Positions 33,201 through 41,800 of a stretch of DNA of 63,145 bases are shown here, one piece after another (positions within the stretch are counted from its first letter, which is position 1; every line of letters begins with the position of its first letter). This stretch comes from an uncultured archaeon (lineage in GTDB: Archaea > Halobacteriota > Methanosarcinia > Methanosarcinales > Methanoperedenaceae): NCBI GenBank assembly GCA_902384525.1, contig CABMCA010000077.1:1-63145 (forward strand), given 5' to 3'. The translations under genes were made by a program, and so were the position numbers. The notes beneath the pieces were generated by a model. The model was not told the DNA's origin, made no database searches, and was given only the letters and a program-made list of their open reading frames with translations.

Positions 33201-34978
33201 GTCCTGTCTTCCCAGACTGAGTTGTTCAAACTATACAGGCGAACGTTGCTTTTATTAAACCCATCCGGAGGTTGTGTATAATTCAGGGTTATAGTTATCG
33301 GACCAGTGAAGTTCGCAGTCGTTGTTATGTTCACGTAAGGCCCAAGTGGCATAAAGCCTGGAACTACAGAAGAGGTTTTTTCAAATGATACTGTCGTGAT
33401 CCCTTCTTTCGTAATGTTTGCAAAAGTGACTGTTACCCCGGAGGGTAATCCTGAAGGTGTTACCCCGCTCCCAATCGGAGTGTTTGTTGTGATACCTGTA
33501 TTGGTAGGCCATGGTTTTATTGCCCTGTTACCAAAAGTATCGACTGCGATCACAGAAATGTTATGAGACGTGCCTTGAATAAAGCCTGTACGATTATAAT
33601 AATTTAATGACTTTGGAAGAGTATCTTTTAAGACCCCGTCTATTAGTATTTGTGTACCGTTAAAGCTTTCATCCACCGGGGCATCCCATGTCCAGTTTAT
33701 ATATGTTGGCCCTCTCATTATTATTGTTAAGTTAGTAACATTCTCCGGAGGATTCTTCACATGCCATGTCCAATTGCTTGATGATGTACCATAAATGCTT
33801 ATGAATACTGCTGTAATGTTAAATATTCCAGGAACTGCGCTTATATTGGTATAGTTTGCAGTAGTTACATTTGAGTTATTCTGAACCAGAGAGCCATTCA
33901 ACAGCCAGGTCACGTTCCCGGTCTGATTTAAGGTAATGCTGAAATCTCGCGGCGTACCTACAAGATCGTTCACCGGATTAGGTGGATTTGAGGCTAATAT
34001 AGAAGGCGGACCTGGCACAGTCACAACCCAATCCCATTTCTGTGTGGCGCTACCATTGTCATTTTTGACTACAAAAGTTACATTCCATGTTCCCTGGGCT
34101 GCACTTGTGTTGGTATAGCTTGAAGTAGTTACACCGGGATCGGTCTGAGCTGGAGTACCATTGATCAGCCATGTCACATTCACGGTCTGGTCCACCGTGA
34201 CATTGAACGATCGCAATGCACCTACAAGATCACTCACTTGTTGTGTTGGATGAAATACTGTTATAGATGGCGGTCCCGGTTTATTCACAATCCATGTCCA
34301 TGGCTGAGTGGCGCTACCATTTTCGTTACTGGCAGCTGCATTTACATCCCATACTCCCTCGGCTGCGCTGGCATTCGTATAGCTTGCGGTGGTTACACCG
34401 GGATCGGTCTGAACCCGCTTCCCATTGATCTGCCATGTAACATTTACTGTCTGGTTTACTTTAATGCTAAAGATGCGCGATGCCCCAATGATATTTTCCG
34501 CTGGCGAGGATGGGGAGTGTGACTGTATAACTGGTGATCCGTGTGCAAAGGGAGTTGAGGTAGGGGTCGCTGTGGGGCTGACAGTAGCGTTAGCAGTAGC
34601 GTTTGCGATAGCTTTAGCGGTAACGTTAGCGGTAGCATTTGCCGTTGGGGATGAGGCAGGGGTAGAAGTAGGGGCAGCCGTAGCGTTAGTTGCTGGTGCA
34701 GCAGTAACGTTAGCTGCAGCATTTACCCTTGGAGAAGGGGCAGGAGTATGAGTAGCCGCAGCATTAGCTGTTGGTGCAGCAGTAGCGTTAGCCGCAGCAT
34801 TTGCCGCTTGAGTAGGGGCAGGGGTAGTTACTGTGTTTGTTGAGGTTGCTCCAGATACTGCTGCTATGGCTTTGACACCATTGAAATCAGTTTCAAACAT
34901 GTATCCGGCAGCGGTATATACCAGGCTCAAAAGCATCAACACAAAAATGATTCTGTTAATATCTCTTTTAAGTATCAT
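30212..34978 (-). CDS. Giant S-layer-like surface protein with Ig repeats and two S-layer duplication domains
   Basis: 1588 residues. An N-terminal signal/membrane segment (about 8-25) is followed by an Ala/Pro/Thr-rich stalk (about 45-143), three related Ig-like repeats (NQTVNVTWQINGKRVQTDPG type, about 145-415), an Fn3-like stretch, and a further Ig-like unit ending near 700. Then come two tandem copies (about 700-985 and 988-1275) of the Methanosarcina-type S-layer duplication domain, with GFMADKYFAGYT and VKAKDIDLNARTMLISLLKD in each. PEGA/CARDB-like beta domains (about 1280-1535), a C-terminal membrane helix (about 1545-1568) and a basic tail follow. Many NxS/T sites suggest heavy glycosylation. 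It is probably a cell-envelope anchor or S-layer component. Confidence 0.85.
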   Translation of the reverse strand: MILKRDINRIIFVLMLLSLVYTAAGYMFETDFNGVKAIAAVSGATSTNTVTTPAPTQAANAAANATAAPTANAAATHTPAPSPRVNAAANVTAAPATNATAAPTSTPASSPTANATANVTAKAIANATANATVSPTATPTSTPFAHGSPVIQSHSPSSPAENIIGASRIFSIKVNQTVNVTWQINGKRVQTDPGVTTASYTNASAAEGVWDVNAAASNENGSATQPWTWIVNKPGPPSITVFHPTQQVSDLVGALRSFNVTVDQTVNVTWLINGTPAQTDPGVTTSSYTNTSAAQGTWNVTFVVKNDNGSATQKWDWVVTVPGPPSILASNPPNPVNDLVGTPRDFSITLNQTGNVTWLLNGSLVQNNSNVTTANYTNISAVPGIFNITAVFISIYGTSSSNWTWHVKNPPENVTNLTIIMRGPTYINWTWDAPVDESFNGTQILIDGVLKDTLPKSLNYYNRTGFIQGTSHNISVIAVDTFGNRAIKPWPTNTGITTNTPIGSGVTPSGLPSGVTVTFANITKEGITTVSFEKTSSVVPGFMPLGPYVNITTTANFTGPITITLNYTQPPDGFNKSNVRLYSLNNSVWEDRTTNMTQNIVTGVVSGLPLVVAGIYPPPNITVIQEPSTEITVRDTIIFNISIDQAATVNWTVNGNTSLGPLIIQAGGNSSFTFNSTTKGNYSIIAGANNINGTSSKSWNVTVHPGTFFKGNRIWDGSKPDEFSLNYTWDPMSFSGFYYDINEDVGDESITMTMNGYRDRTISSGNINYTTSSQEVVFGYSGFGRYNVVGFMADKYFAGYTANTKPPEPTTGVDPVSTISQGHLYRVLIDDDIRRTISLGSTLALQDGYVVKAKDIDLNARTMLISLLKDGVEVDSTPLSAGQTYVYVKNDLPLIMLRFENVFSGQEIQTAFLRGLFQISENYDTVSTGNDFGIMEITSISDNSITMRNRASLSLGAGNTIDLMGDLKIIVADDSDVRFALSVQRTGDFEVRSSVYRDSDPIDTWAPYNFGMNIGKTVVGFYYDLDKGIGEETLQLAAPLAGSRTIPDGGLLYKTTPQEVSFGYKGFGSYDVIGFMADKYFAGYTSNSKPPGPTTSIDPISIIASGQLHKVLTDDDAQRTFSVGGNIALKEGYVLKAKDIDLNARTILLSLLKDGVEVDVAPLSAGQTYVYTKNTGGGSNIPLILVRFDNVFSGKEIQSAFIKGLFQISESYVTITDGNKFGRMVVRSVGTDNIQMSNDGSISLSKGTNENLMGNITVKVGDTTDNSLRFYFAVDVTSEMIASQLIIDAPTQATAGDNIKIRVTAGGNPVDGAALAINSSDIGQTSIDGVLNYTFPRTMKGTYNITATRSGYDNAIKNIEVLEYIERKLSIDAPVMANQFDTITIIVTSNNTNISNATVSFDNTTIGSTNINGTLNYTLNTSGIHNLSASKTGYITVAREINIRAPFSEYKALDLNITPNAVFTDEDAVIKSNITNAGTKKDTLPVEIIINGTAVDNRSVTLAPGEIKEINFTRKEARAGNYTVEILGQKGLLEVKQTPLIWNLILIVTLVTGLGIIAIYLLTTKNKINLEVIRKKLKIGKTQIEKVT

Positions 34979-35154
34979 ATTTCCCGAACCAATAGTTCAA
35001 TTATCTTCATTTCAGTCCCACGATTTGTTTTTGTTCGGTTTGGTATTATAAAGATCGCTATCTATAACTTTATTACATGTGTTATATAACATTTTCTAAA
35101 TCCAATTTTATAAATATATAAAGCTACAAATTTTTAGGATTCGTCTTATTCCCA

Positions 35155-35595
35155 TTAACGAGCTGGCGAACGTATTAAAATATAGCGCATAATATATGTC
35201 GTTATGCCAAGAAGCACCGTCAATATCCATAATAGAAATACAGTTCTCATGGGATTACGGGTCTTTTTTATTATTTTGTCAAATGCAAAAAATATGCCTA
35301 AAATTAATGCAGATGTTCCGAAAACAACATGGAATACCGTGACCAATATCGGTAGATTTGTTAAATGAGAGATGATTAACTGGAAACTTCTTATCAGAGA
35401 AAAACCCATCCATAAAATAAAAGCCGTAACTGTTAGTATGACAGCAATTCTTGTCATTTTAAAATGTCTTAATAAAATCCCTCTTTTTGCATATACAACG
35501 CCTGAACAGAGTATTATAAAACCTGCTATCGAGATAATTAAGGATAAATCTGCGAATAAACCAGCCCTTGTTCCAAGAAAACCCATATATTTCAC
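35155..35595 (-). CDS. Four-helix membrane protein, DUF420-like
   Basis: A 146-residue protein with four membrane helices (about 13-36, 47-68, 78-104, 117-138). Conserved-looking features are RHFKMTRIAVILTV (helix 2 start), a buried His in TVFHVVFGTSALI and RNPMRTVFLLWILTVLLGI, which recall the DUF420/YozB family linked to heme-copper oxidases. The assignment is tentative. It lies between the S-layer-like gene and rubredoxin copy 2, all on the minus strand. Confidence 0.55.
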   Translation of the reverse strand: MKYMGFLGTRAGLFADLSLIISIAGFIILCSGVVYAKRGILLRHFKMTRIAVILTVTAFILWMGFSLIRSFQLIISHLTNLPILVTVFHVVFGTSALILGIFFAFDKIIKKTRNPMRTVFLLWILTVLLGITTYIMRYILIRSPAR

Positions 35596-35671
35596 CCCCT
35601 TAATTTATGTTCCCTTCTTCCGCAAATTATGACGTTATTGCTTCTTTTATAAAGGCTTCGGCATATGGCAT

Positions 35672-35830
35672 TTAAGTCATTTTCTCAAACATATCTTTTG
35701 ATACCCCGCACACAGGGCAGACCCAATCATCAGGAAGATCTTCAAAGGCTGTTCCCGGCTTCGCTCTCGGCGGATCACCTATCTCAGGATCATATATGTA
35801 ACCGCATACCGTGCATCGATATTTTATCAT
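35672..35830 (-). CDS. Rubredoxin (copy 2)
   Basis: The 52-residue protein [20 protein letters not shown] continues to [19 protein letters not shown] with both CxxCG iron sites intact. Only a handful of residues differ from copy 1. The gene lies 76 bases upstream of the DUF420-like gene on the same strand. Its promoter faces that of lipA, from the spacer 35831-35909. Confidence 0.93.
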   Translation of the reverse strand: MIKYRCTVCGYIYDPEIGDPPRAKPGTAFEDLPDDWVCPVCGVSKDMFEKMT

Positions 35831-35862
35831 TTACTCACCCCAATATATTCATGGCAACAAAT

Positions 35863-35872
35863 CCATATATAG
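35863..35872 (+). promoter_or_regulatory. Candidate TATA box for lipA-pdh
   Basis: CCATATATAG lies about 42 bases before GTG 35910. The predicted transcript start would fall just ahead of the GAGGTGA at 35897-35903, which fits that GTG as start. Confidence 0.35.
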
Positions 35873-35909
35873 TTTATCAGGTATTTTATAAATTATGAGG
35901 TGAGTGAAT

Positions 35910-36788
35910 GTGAGTGCTTATGCTGCCAATAAACCCGAATGGCTCAAAATAAGACCGCCATCCGGAACAAAATTCATGGTTTTGAAGAAAACCGTTGAGG
36001 ATCTTAAATTAAACACGGTCTGCACGGGCGCAAGATGCCCGAACCTTGGGGAATGCTGGACTCATGGTACTGCCACTTTTATGATACTTGGCTCGATATG
36101 CACAAGAAACTGCAAGTTCTGCGCTGTTATAAAAGGAAAGGAAGGAGAGACCCTCGACTCTTCAGAACCCGGAAGGGTTGCGCAGGCTGTGGGAAAGCTG
36201 GGTTTAAAATATGTTGTTCTTACATCGGTAGACAGGGATGACCTTCCGGATGGCGGATCAATGCATTTTGCAAACTGCATCAAAGAAATAAAATCTCTTG
36301 GTGAAAACATTATTGTGGAAGCCCTGATACCCGATTTTGGGGGAGATGAAGAGTCCTTGCGCAAAATTGCAGATGCTCATCCTGATGTGGTCGGGCATAA
36401 TATTGAAACTGTTCAGGAACTTCAGGTTCATGTGAGGGATATTAGAGCCGGATACACTTTGTCCCTGGAAGTACTCAGTAAAGTAAAGCAGATGTCTTCT
36501 TCCATATATACCAAATCATCCCTGATGCTTGGTCTTGGGGAAACGGAAGATATGATCATCCGAACTATGGATGATTTGAGATCCCGGGGTGTCAGTATCC
36601 TCACACTGGGCCAGTACCTGAGACCTTCAGTAAAGCAGCTTGAGGTCAAAGAATATATATCGCCTGAAAAATTTGCATATTATAAAAAAATAGCAAGTGA
36701 GAAAGGATTCATCCGGGTTATGAGCGGACCATTTGTGAGAAGCTCGTATATGGCCCATTCAGTAAAGATTAAGAAGGTTAAGAACTAA
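35910..36788 (+). CDS. lipA: Lipoyl synthase
   Basis: A radical-SAM enzyme that inserts two sulphurs into protein-bound octanoate. The N-terminal auxiliary cluster motif CTGARCPNLGEC and the radical-SAM CTRNCKFC are intact, followed by VVLTSVDRDDLPDGG and the final SGPFVRSSYMA. I prefer GTG 35910 (6 bases after GAGGTGA 35897-35903) over GTG 35904, which would touch the ribosome binding site. It heads the operon lipA-pdhA-pdhB-pdhC-lpdA. Confidence 0.93.
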   Translation: MSAYAANKPEWLKIRPPSGTKFMVLKKTVEDLKLNTVCTGARCPNLGECWTHGTATFMILGSICTRNCKFCAVIKGKEGETLDSSEPGRVAQAVGKLGLKYVVLTSVDRDDLPDGGSMHFANCIKEIKSLGENIIVEALIPDFGGDEESLRKIADAHPDVVGHNIETVQELQVHVRDIRAGYTLSLEVLSKVKQMSSSIYTKSSLMLGLGETEDMIIRTMDDLRSRGVSILTLGQYLRPSVKQLEVKEYISPEKFAYYKKIASEKGFIRVMSGPFVRSSYMAHSVKIKKVKN

Positions 36789-36808
36789 TTTATAAATGGG
36801 GTGTAAAG

Positions 36809-37897
36809 TTGCCAAGGCAAAAAATTCTGGATATGAGTGTGGATTGGCTTTCGATTCTGGACGCAGAAGGTAATGTGGATGAGAGCCTGGAGCCAAAACT
36901 GGATACGGAAACACTTGAAAAATTCTACAGGACGATGGTGCTTACCCGTATGTATGATGATAAAGCATTGAAACTTCAACGCCAGGGGAGAATGCTTACT
37001 TTCGGTTCTTCGCTGGGGCAGGAGGCGACGGCAGTAGGAAGTGCTTTTGCCATGAAACCTGATGACTGGTTTTTTCCTGCTTTCAGGGAGCATGGCGTCC
37101 AGATAGCAAGAGGCATCCCCCTCTCGCTTCTTTACATTTACTGGATGGGCTCTGAAGACGCAAACCTTAAGCTTCCCCCGAAGAACTTTCCTGTGGCAAT
37201 TCCAGTTTCTACCCAGATACTCCATGCCGTAGGGGCTGCATGGGCAGCGAAGATTAAGAAACAGAACATAGCTTCAGTCGTTTATTTCGGGGATGGTGCA
37301 ACCTCGGAGGGGGATTTTCACGAAGGGATGAATTTTGCGGGCGTATTCAAGACCCCGACAGTTTTTATCTGCCAGAATAACCAGTATGCCATATCCCTTC
37401 CCAGGGAAAAGCAGACAGCATCAAAAACACTTGCACAGAAGGCTTTAGCATATGGTTTTGAAGGCATACAGATTGATGGTAACGATGTTCTGGCAGTGTA
37501 TAGCGTAACTTTAACCGCACTTGAAAAAGCCAGGTCTGGCGGCGGCCCTACGATGATAGAGTGCTTCACTTACCGCATGGGTCCTCATACAACATCCGAT
37601 GATCCCACCAAGTACAGAAAGGCGGCAGAGGTCGAAGAATGGAAAAAAAAGGACCCCATAAAACGTCTGCGCATATACCTTGAAAAAAAAGGCATGTGGG
37701 ATCAGAGCCGCGAAGATGCCATGATAAAAGAAATTACTGATGAAGTTGAGAAGGCTGTAAAAGAGGCTGAAAGCTATAAGCCAGTGGTTGAGAACATGTT
37801 CAAATATGTATATGCCGATAAGCCCCTGCATTTAAAAGAACAGATGGATGAACTCCAGGGCTTCATTTCAAAAAGAAGGGGGAATGAGTCTGGCTAA
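36809..37897 (+). CDS. pdhA: Pyruvate dehydrogenase E1 component, alpha subunit
   Basis: A 362-residue thiamine-diphosphate-binding subunit that decarboxylates pyruvate with E1beta. It has SSLGQEATAVGSAFAM, FPAFREHGVQIARG, and the ThDP site GDGATSEGDFHEGMNFA...CQNNQYAIS (about 160-195). Conserved HTTSDDPTKYR near 266 is the phosphorylation-loop region of the family. Start is TTG 36809, 5 bases after GGGGTG. It overlaps pdhB by 14 bases. Branched-chain oxo-acid dehydrogenase is an alternative substrate class. Confidence 0.9.
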   Translation: MPRQKILDMSVDWLSILDAEGNVDESLEPKLDTETLEKFYRTMVLTRMYDDKALKLQRQGRMLTFGSSLGQEATAVGSAFAMKPDDWFFPAFREHGVQIARGIPLSLLYIYWMGSEDANLKLPPKNFPVAIPVSTQILHAVGAAWAAKIKKQNIASVVYFGDGATSEGDFHEGMNFAGVFKTPTVFICQNNQYAISLPREKQTASKTLAQKALAYGFEGIQIDGNDVLAVYSVTLTALEKARSGGGPTMIECFTYRMGPHTTSDDPTKYRKAAEVEEWKKKDPIKRLRIYLEKKGMWDQSREDAMIKEITDEVEKAVKEAESYKPVVENMFKYVYADKPLHLKEQMDELQGFISKRRGNESG

Positions 37898-38861
37898 ACT
37901 CAATATGGTACAGGCGATCAACCTTGCTCTCTTTGAAGAAATGGAAAAGGATCCCACTGTCCTGGTCATGGGCGAGGATGTGGGTGTGGATGGCGGAGTT
38001 TTCAGGGTCACAGAAGGTCTTCTCAGTAAATTTGGAAGCGATCGCGTGATCGATACGCCTCTTGCAGAATCCGGGATAGTAGGGACAGCAATAGGCATGG
38101 CAGTATCGGGTCTCAAACCCGTTGCTGAAATACAATTCGAGGGATTCAGCTATATGACCATTGACCAGCTTGCAGCACATGCTTCCAGGATAAGGTATAG
38201 ATCCCGCGGGACATACCATTGTCCCCTTGTAGTAAGGGCGCCTTATGGAGGAGGTGTGAAGGCACTGGAACATCATTCAGAAGCGGTGGCGACTTTTTAT
38301 ATCCACATTCCGGGCTTAAAAGTGGTTATTCCTTCAACGCCTTATGATGCCAAGGGACTCCTTATTTCCTCTATCAGGGACCCTGATCCGGTCATGTTCT
38401 TTGAGCCTAAAAAGCTTTACCGCGCTTTTAAGGAAGAAGTACCGGAAGGCGAATACACTGTCCCGCTTGGAGTGGGAAAGAAGATCACGGAAGGAGAGGA
38501 TTTGACCCTTATAGCCTGGGGTGCCATGGTCAGGGTGTGCCAGGAAGCCATGGAACAGGTCAAAGATCTGAATGTTGAGCTTATAGATTTACGTACGCTC
38601 TCGCCCCTTGATGACAAAGTCATTATAGATTCCGTAAAAAAAACCGGCAGGGTGGTTATTGTCCATGAAGAACCCAGGACACTTGGTTTCGGGGCAGAGA
38701 TCATCGCAAGAATTAATGAAAAAGCTCTCCTCTCCCTTGAAGCGCCGGTCAAAAGGGTAACAGGGTTCGATGTTCCGATGCCGTTGCCCAAGCTTGAGGA
38801 TTATTATCTACCGAATGCAGCAAAGGTAGCTGATGCAATAAAAGAGGTTGCGGCTTTTTGA
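37884..38861 (+). CDS. pdhB: Pyruvate dehydrogenase E1 component, beta subunit
   Basis: The partner of E1alpha. The 325-residue protein starts with MSLAKLNMVQAINLALFEEM and includes VMGEDVGVDGGVFRVTEGL, RVIDTPLAESGIVGTAIGMA, the GGGVKALEHHSEA loop, and IDLRTLSPLDD in the C-terminal domain. ATG 37884 follows AGGGGG and gives the family start, so the earlier in-frame ATG at 37848 is not preferred. It is followed by pdhC after 18 bases. Confidence 0.92.
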   Translation: MSLAKLNMVQAINLALFEEMEKDPTVLVMGEDVGVDGGVFRVTEGLLSKFGSDRVIDTPLAESGIVGTAIGMAVSGLKPVAEIQFEGFSYMTIDQLAAHASRIRYRSRGTYHCPLVVRAPYGGGVKALEHHSEAVATFYIHIPGLKVVIPSTPYDAKGLLISSIRDPDPVMFFEPKKLYRAFKEEVPEGEYTVPLGVGKKITEGEDLTLIAWGAMVRVCQEAMEQVKDLNVELIDLRTLSPLDDKVIIDSVKKTGRVVIVHEEPRTLGFGAEIIARINEKALLSLEAPVKRVTGFDVPMPLPKLEDYYLPNAAKVADAIKEVAAF

Positions 38862-38879
38862 GGTGAAAAAGGTGAAAAT

Positions 38880-40274
38880 ATGGTCGATGTAAAATTTCCA
38901 GATGTTGGTGAAGGTGTGACTGAAGGTACGATTGTCAAGTGGCTTGTAAAAGAGGGAGACGAAATCAAAGCTGACCAGACAGTGGCAGAGATAGAAACAG
39001 ATAAGGCAATAGTTGAAATACCTTCATCCGAAGCAGGGAAGATAGTGAAACTTGTTGGAAAAGAGGGGGATGTGATAAAAGTCGGCAGCACCCTTGCTTC
39101 ACTAGCATTACCCGGAGAAGCGGTAGGGAAGCCCGAAACCGGGGTTCCTGAAAAACCAGGTGAAGCTAAACCAGCTGAGGCTAAACCAACTGAGGCTGAA
39201 CCTACTGAAGCTAAACCAACTGAGGCTAAACCAAGTGAGGTTAAACCAACTGAAGTAAAACCAACTGAGGCAAAACCAGGTGAGGTTAAACCAACTGAAG
39301 TAAAACCAACTGAGGTTAAACCTCAGGAAAAGCCGGCCGAGATGCTGGGAAGAGTCTTAGCTGTGCCATCCACAAGGCGCCTTGCAAGGGAACTGGGCGT
39401 GGATATATCAAAGGTTAAGGGTACAGGGCCAGGGGGAAGAATCACTGATGAGGATGTCAGGAAATCCACAGTAACTGAAGCTAAAGCTGAAGCTAAAGTT
39501 GAAGTTCCACAGGCGCCTGAAACCAGGAAGCCAGAGGCTGCACCGGTTGAAATTACACGGGAAATAAAAGCACTGGAAGAGAGGATCCCGATAAAGGGCA
39601 TCAGAAAGACCATAGGTGAAAGGATGGTTCTCTCGTTATTTACGGCTCCTCATGTTGTTTCCATGGATGAGGCAGATGTGACTGAGCTTGTCAAACTCCG
39701 TGAAAAAGAAAAAAAATTGGCCGAGGAGAAAGGCATCAAGCTTACATACCTTGCATTTATTGTCAAAGCAGTGACAGTTGCGTTGAAGCAGCACCCATAC
39801 CTGAATGCTTCCCTTGATTCGAAGAAAAATGAAATAGTTCTTAAACGATACTACAACATAGGGATAGCAGTTGACACTCCCGAAGGTTTGATGGTCCCTG
39901 TTATCAAAGATGCGGACCGCAAAAGCATCATGGAACTGGCCCGTGTGAGCGAAAAACTCGCTGATGAAGCAAGGACAAGAAAGATCAAACTCCCGGATTT
40001 AAAGGGAAACACTTTCACGATAACGAATATAGGGAGCATCGGAGGGATTTTTTCTACTCCCATTATCAATCCTCCTGATGTTGCCATACTCGGTATCCAC
40101 AGGATAAGGGACATGCCTGTTGTAATAGACGGGGAGATAAAGATAAGAAAAATACTGCCCATTGTCCTGTCGTTTGACCACAGGGTGCTTGACGGCGCGC
40201 AGGCTGCAAGGTTCATGAATACCCTGATAGAACATCTTAAAGATCCGGATCTACTTCTGCTGGACGGGGTATAA
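38880..40274 (+). CDS. pdhC: Dihydrolipoamide acyltransferase E2 of the pyruvate dehydrogenase complex
   Basis: The 464-residue core of the complex. It has an N-terminal lipoyl domain with the lipoylated Lys42 in ETDKAIVEIPSS, a charged Pro/Lys/Glu linker made of short repeats (about 96-150), an E1/E3-binding domain (about 160-195, VPSTRRLARELGVDISKVKG), a second linker and a catalytic domain ending SFDHRVLDGAQAARF with the active-site His (about 433). All three domains are intact. GAGGTGAAAAAGGTG precedes the ATG. Confidence 0.94.
   Translation: MVDVKFPDVGEGVTEGTIVKWLVKEGDEIKADQTVAEIETDKAIVEIPSSEAGKIVKLVGKEGDVIKVGSTLASLALPGEAVGKPETGVPEKPGEAKPAEAKPTEAEPTEAKPTEAKPSEVKPTEVKPTEAKPGEVKPTEVKPTEVKPQEKPAEMLGRVLAVPSTRRLARELGVDISKVKGTGPGGRITDEDVRKSTVTEAKAEAKVEVPQAPETRKPEAAPVEITREIKALEERIPIKGIRKTIGERMVLSLFTAPHVVSMDEADVTELVKLREKEKKLAEEKGIKLTYLAFIVKAVTVALKQHPYLNASLDSKKNEIVLKRYYNIGIAVDTPEGLMVPVIKDADRKSIMELARVSEKLADEARTRKIKLPDLKGNTFTITNIGSIGGIFSTPIINPPDVAILGIHRIRDMPVVIDGEIKIRKILPIVLSFDHRVLDGAQAARFMNTLIEHLKDPDLLLLDGV
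39163..39330 (+). repeat. Repeated codons of the E2 linker
   Basis: About a dozen near-repeats of a 12- to 15-base unit (AAACCAACTGAGG-type) encode KPTEAKPTEVKP-style segments. They give the flexible swinging arm of E2. Slippage here could easily vary its length. Confidence 0.8.
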
Positions 40275-41681
40275 ATGGTAATGGGAGATATCGTCACAGG
40301 CTGTGAAGTTCTTGTAGTTGGCGGAGGACCGGGTGGTTATACGGCTGCCATCAGGGCATCGCAGCTTGGCAAGGACGTAATACTCGTTGATAAATATGAC
40401 CCTGGCGGCACATGTGTCTACCGCGGCTGCATTCCTGCAAAAACTTTAATTCATGCGGCCAATTTCATTTACGATATAAAGAATCCGGGAAACATCGGGA
40501 TTAAGGGTTCTGTCGAATTTGATTATAAAAATATCCAGAAATGGAAATACGAGGTTATTAAAAAGTTAAGGGACGGCATAGGAAGCCTCTGCAAGAAATA
40601 AGGCGAGACTGTGATAAAGGGCGAGGTTTTTTTTGAGTCCTCTGATAAGGCAAGAGTTACGTTAACAGATTGGGAAATCTCAACCATCCGGTTTGAGAAT
40701 GCAATAATCGCTACTGGTTCGTATCCGCAGGAGTTCCCGGGATTTCCTTTTGACGGCAAATTTGTTATAAACTCAAATGAAGCTCTCGGCCTTATGAAGA
40801 TACCTGAAGACGTGGTGATACTGGGTGCAGGTTATATTAGCGTTGAACTGGGTACGATGTTTGCCAAGTTTGGAACTAAAGTAAAAATCGTGCAGCGTTC
40901 TTCCAGGATTCTTTCCATGTTTGATAACGAACTGGTTGAAGTAGTAAGCCGGAAAATGAAAAAGCTGGGTATGGAGGTATATTATAATTCCACGCCGCAG
41001 AAGTTGAGCACAGAAAATAATAAAGCTGTGATAACGATTGTTGACGATAAAGGAAAGGAAACGCAGCTTAAAGCTGATAAAATACTTGCAGCAATTGGTG
41101 TAAAACCGAACACCGGGAATCTGGGGCTTGAAAATACAGGGGGTGAACTGGATAAGAACGGTTTTATCAAGGTGGATGAAAAACTGCATACTACATATCC
41201 GAAAATATTTGCGGTCGGTGATGTTACCGGACCGTCATTCATTGCCACTAAAGCTTTCAGGGAAGGCAAAGTTGCGGCAGAAGTGATAGCGGGTAGCCCG
41301 AGTGCTTTTGATAACAGGGCAATACCGCTGACTGTATTTTCAGACCCCGAAATAGCCTCAGTTGGCCTTGATGAAGAAAGTGCCAGAAAAAGCGGTTTTG
41401 AAATAAAAACAGGCAAGTTTCCTTTTAAAGCATCGGGAAGTGCCCTGACAATGGACAGGACAGAGGGATTTGTGAAAGTAGTGGCAAAAACAGACGGGGA
41501 AATACTCGGTATACATATAGTAGGAGCGAACGCCTCAATGCTGATAAGTGAGGCATCGCATTCCATAGAGATGGCTGCTTTTTTAGAAGACCTTGCAGGA
41601 ACGATACACCCGCATCCAACTCTTCCTGAAGCGCTTGCCGAAGCGGCAGAAGCAGCACTGGGAAAAGTGATTCATTTATGA
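40275..41681 (+). pseudogene. lpdA: Dihydrolipoamide dehydrogenase (E3) with one in-frame TAA
   Basis: The gene encodes a 467-codon flavoprotein that reoxidises dihydrolipoamide. Domain order is normal: GGGPGGYTAAIRA FAD site, disulphide GGTCVYRGCIPAK, second dinucleotide motif GAGYISVELG, VNP-type C-terminal HPHPTLPEA with the catalytic His/Glu. At codon 109 (40599-40601) the frame has TAA between CKK and GETVIKGE; the frame is otherwise continuous. A one-base change from TAT would repair it. It may be a true mutation, a sequencing error or a readthrough; TAA is not the pyrrolysine codon. Operon position after pdhC is as expected. Confidence 0.85.
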
Positions 41682-41800
41682 TTATTTTAATTCGTATATC
41701 TAGTGTGGCACACATTGCTTCTGCTAGCTGTAGTCAACCGCTGGACGCTCGACGCTGTTGTTCATCGTCCTGACCCTGCGCTTTACCCCCGAATGTTACT

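Noticed and set aside
34425-34751. Long plus-strand Ala/Val-rich ORF (AVALAVAFAIALAV...)
   Set aside because: It is the antisense of the low-complexity Ala/Pro/Thr stalk of the S-layer-like gene; low-complexity codons give open frames on both strands.
40599-40601. Pyrrolysine-type readthrough at the lpdA stop
   Set aside because: The codon is TAA; pyrrolysine uses TAG. Nothing in the local sequence indicates another recoding signal.
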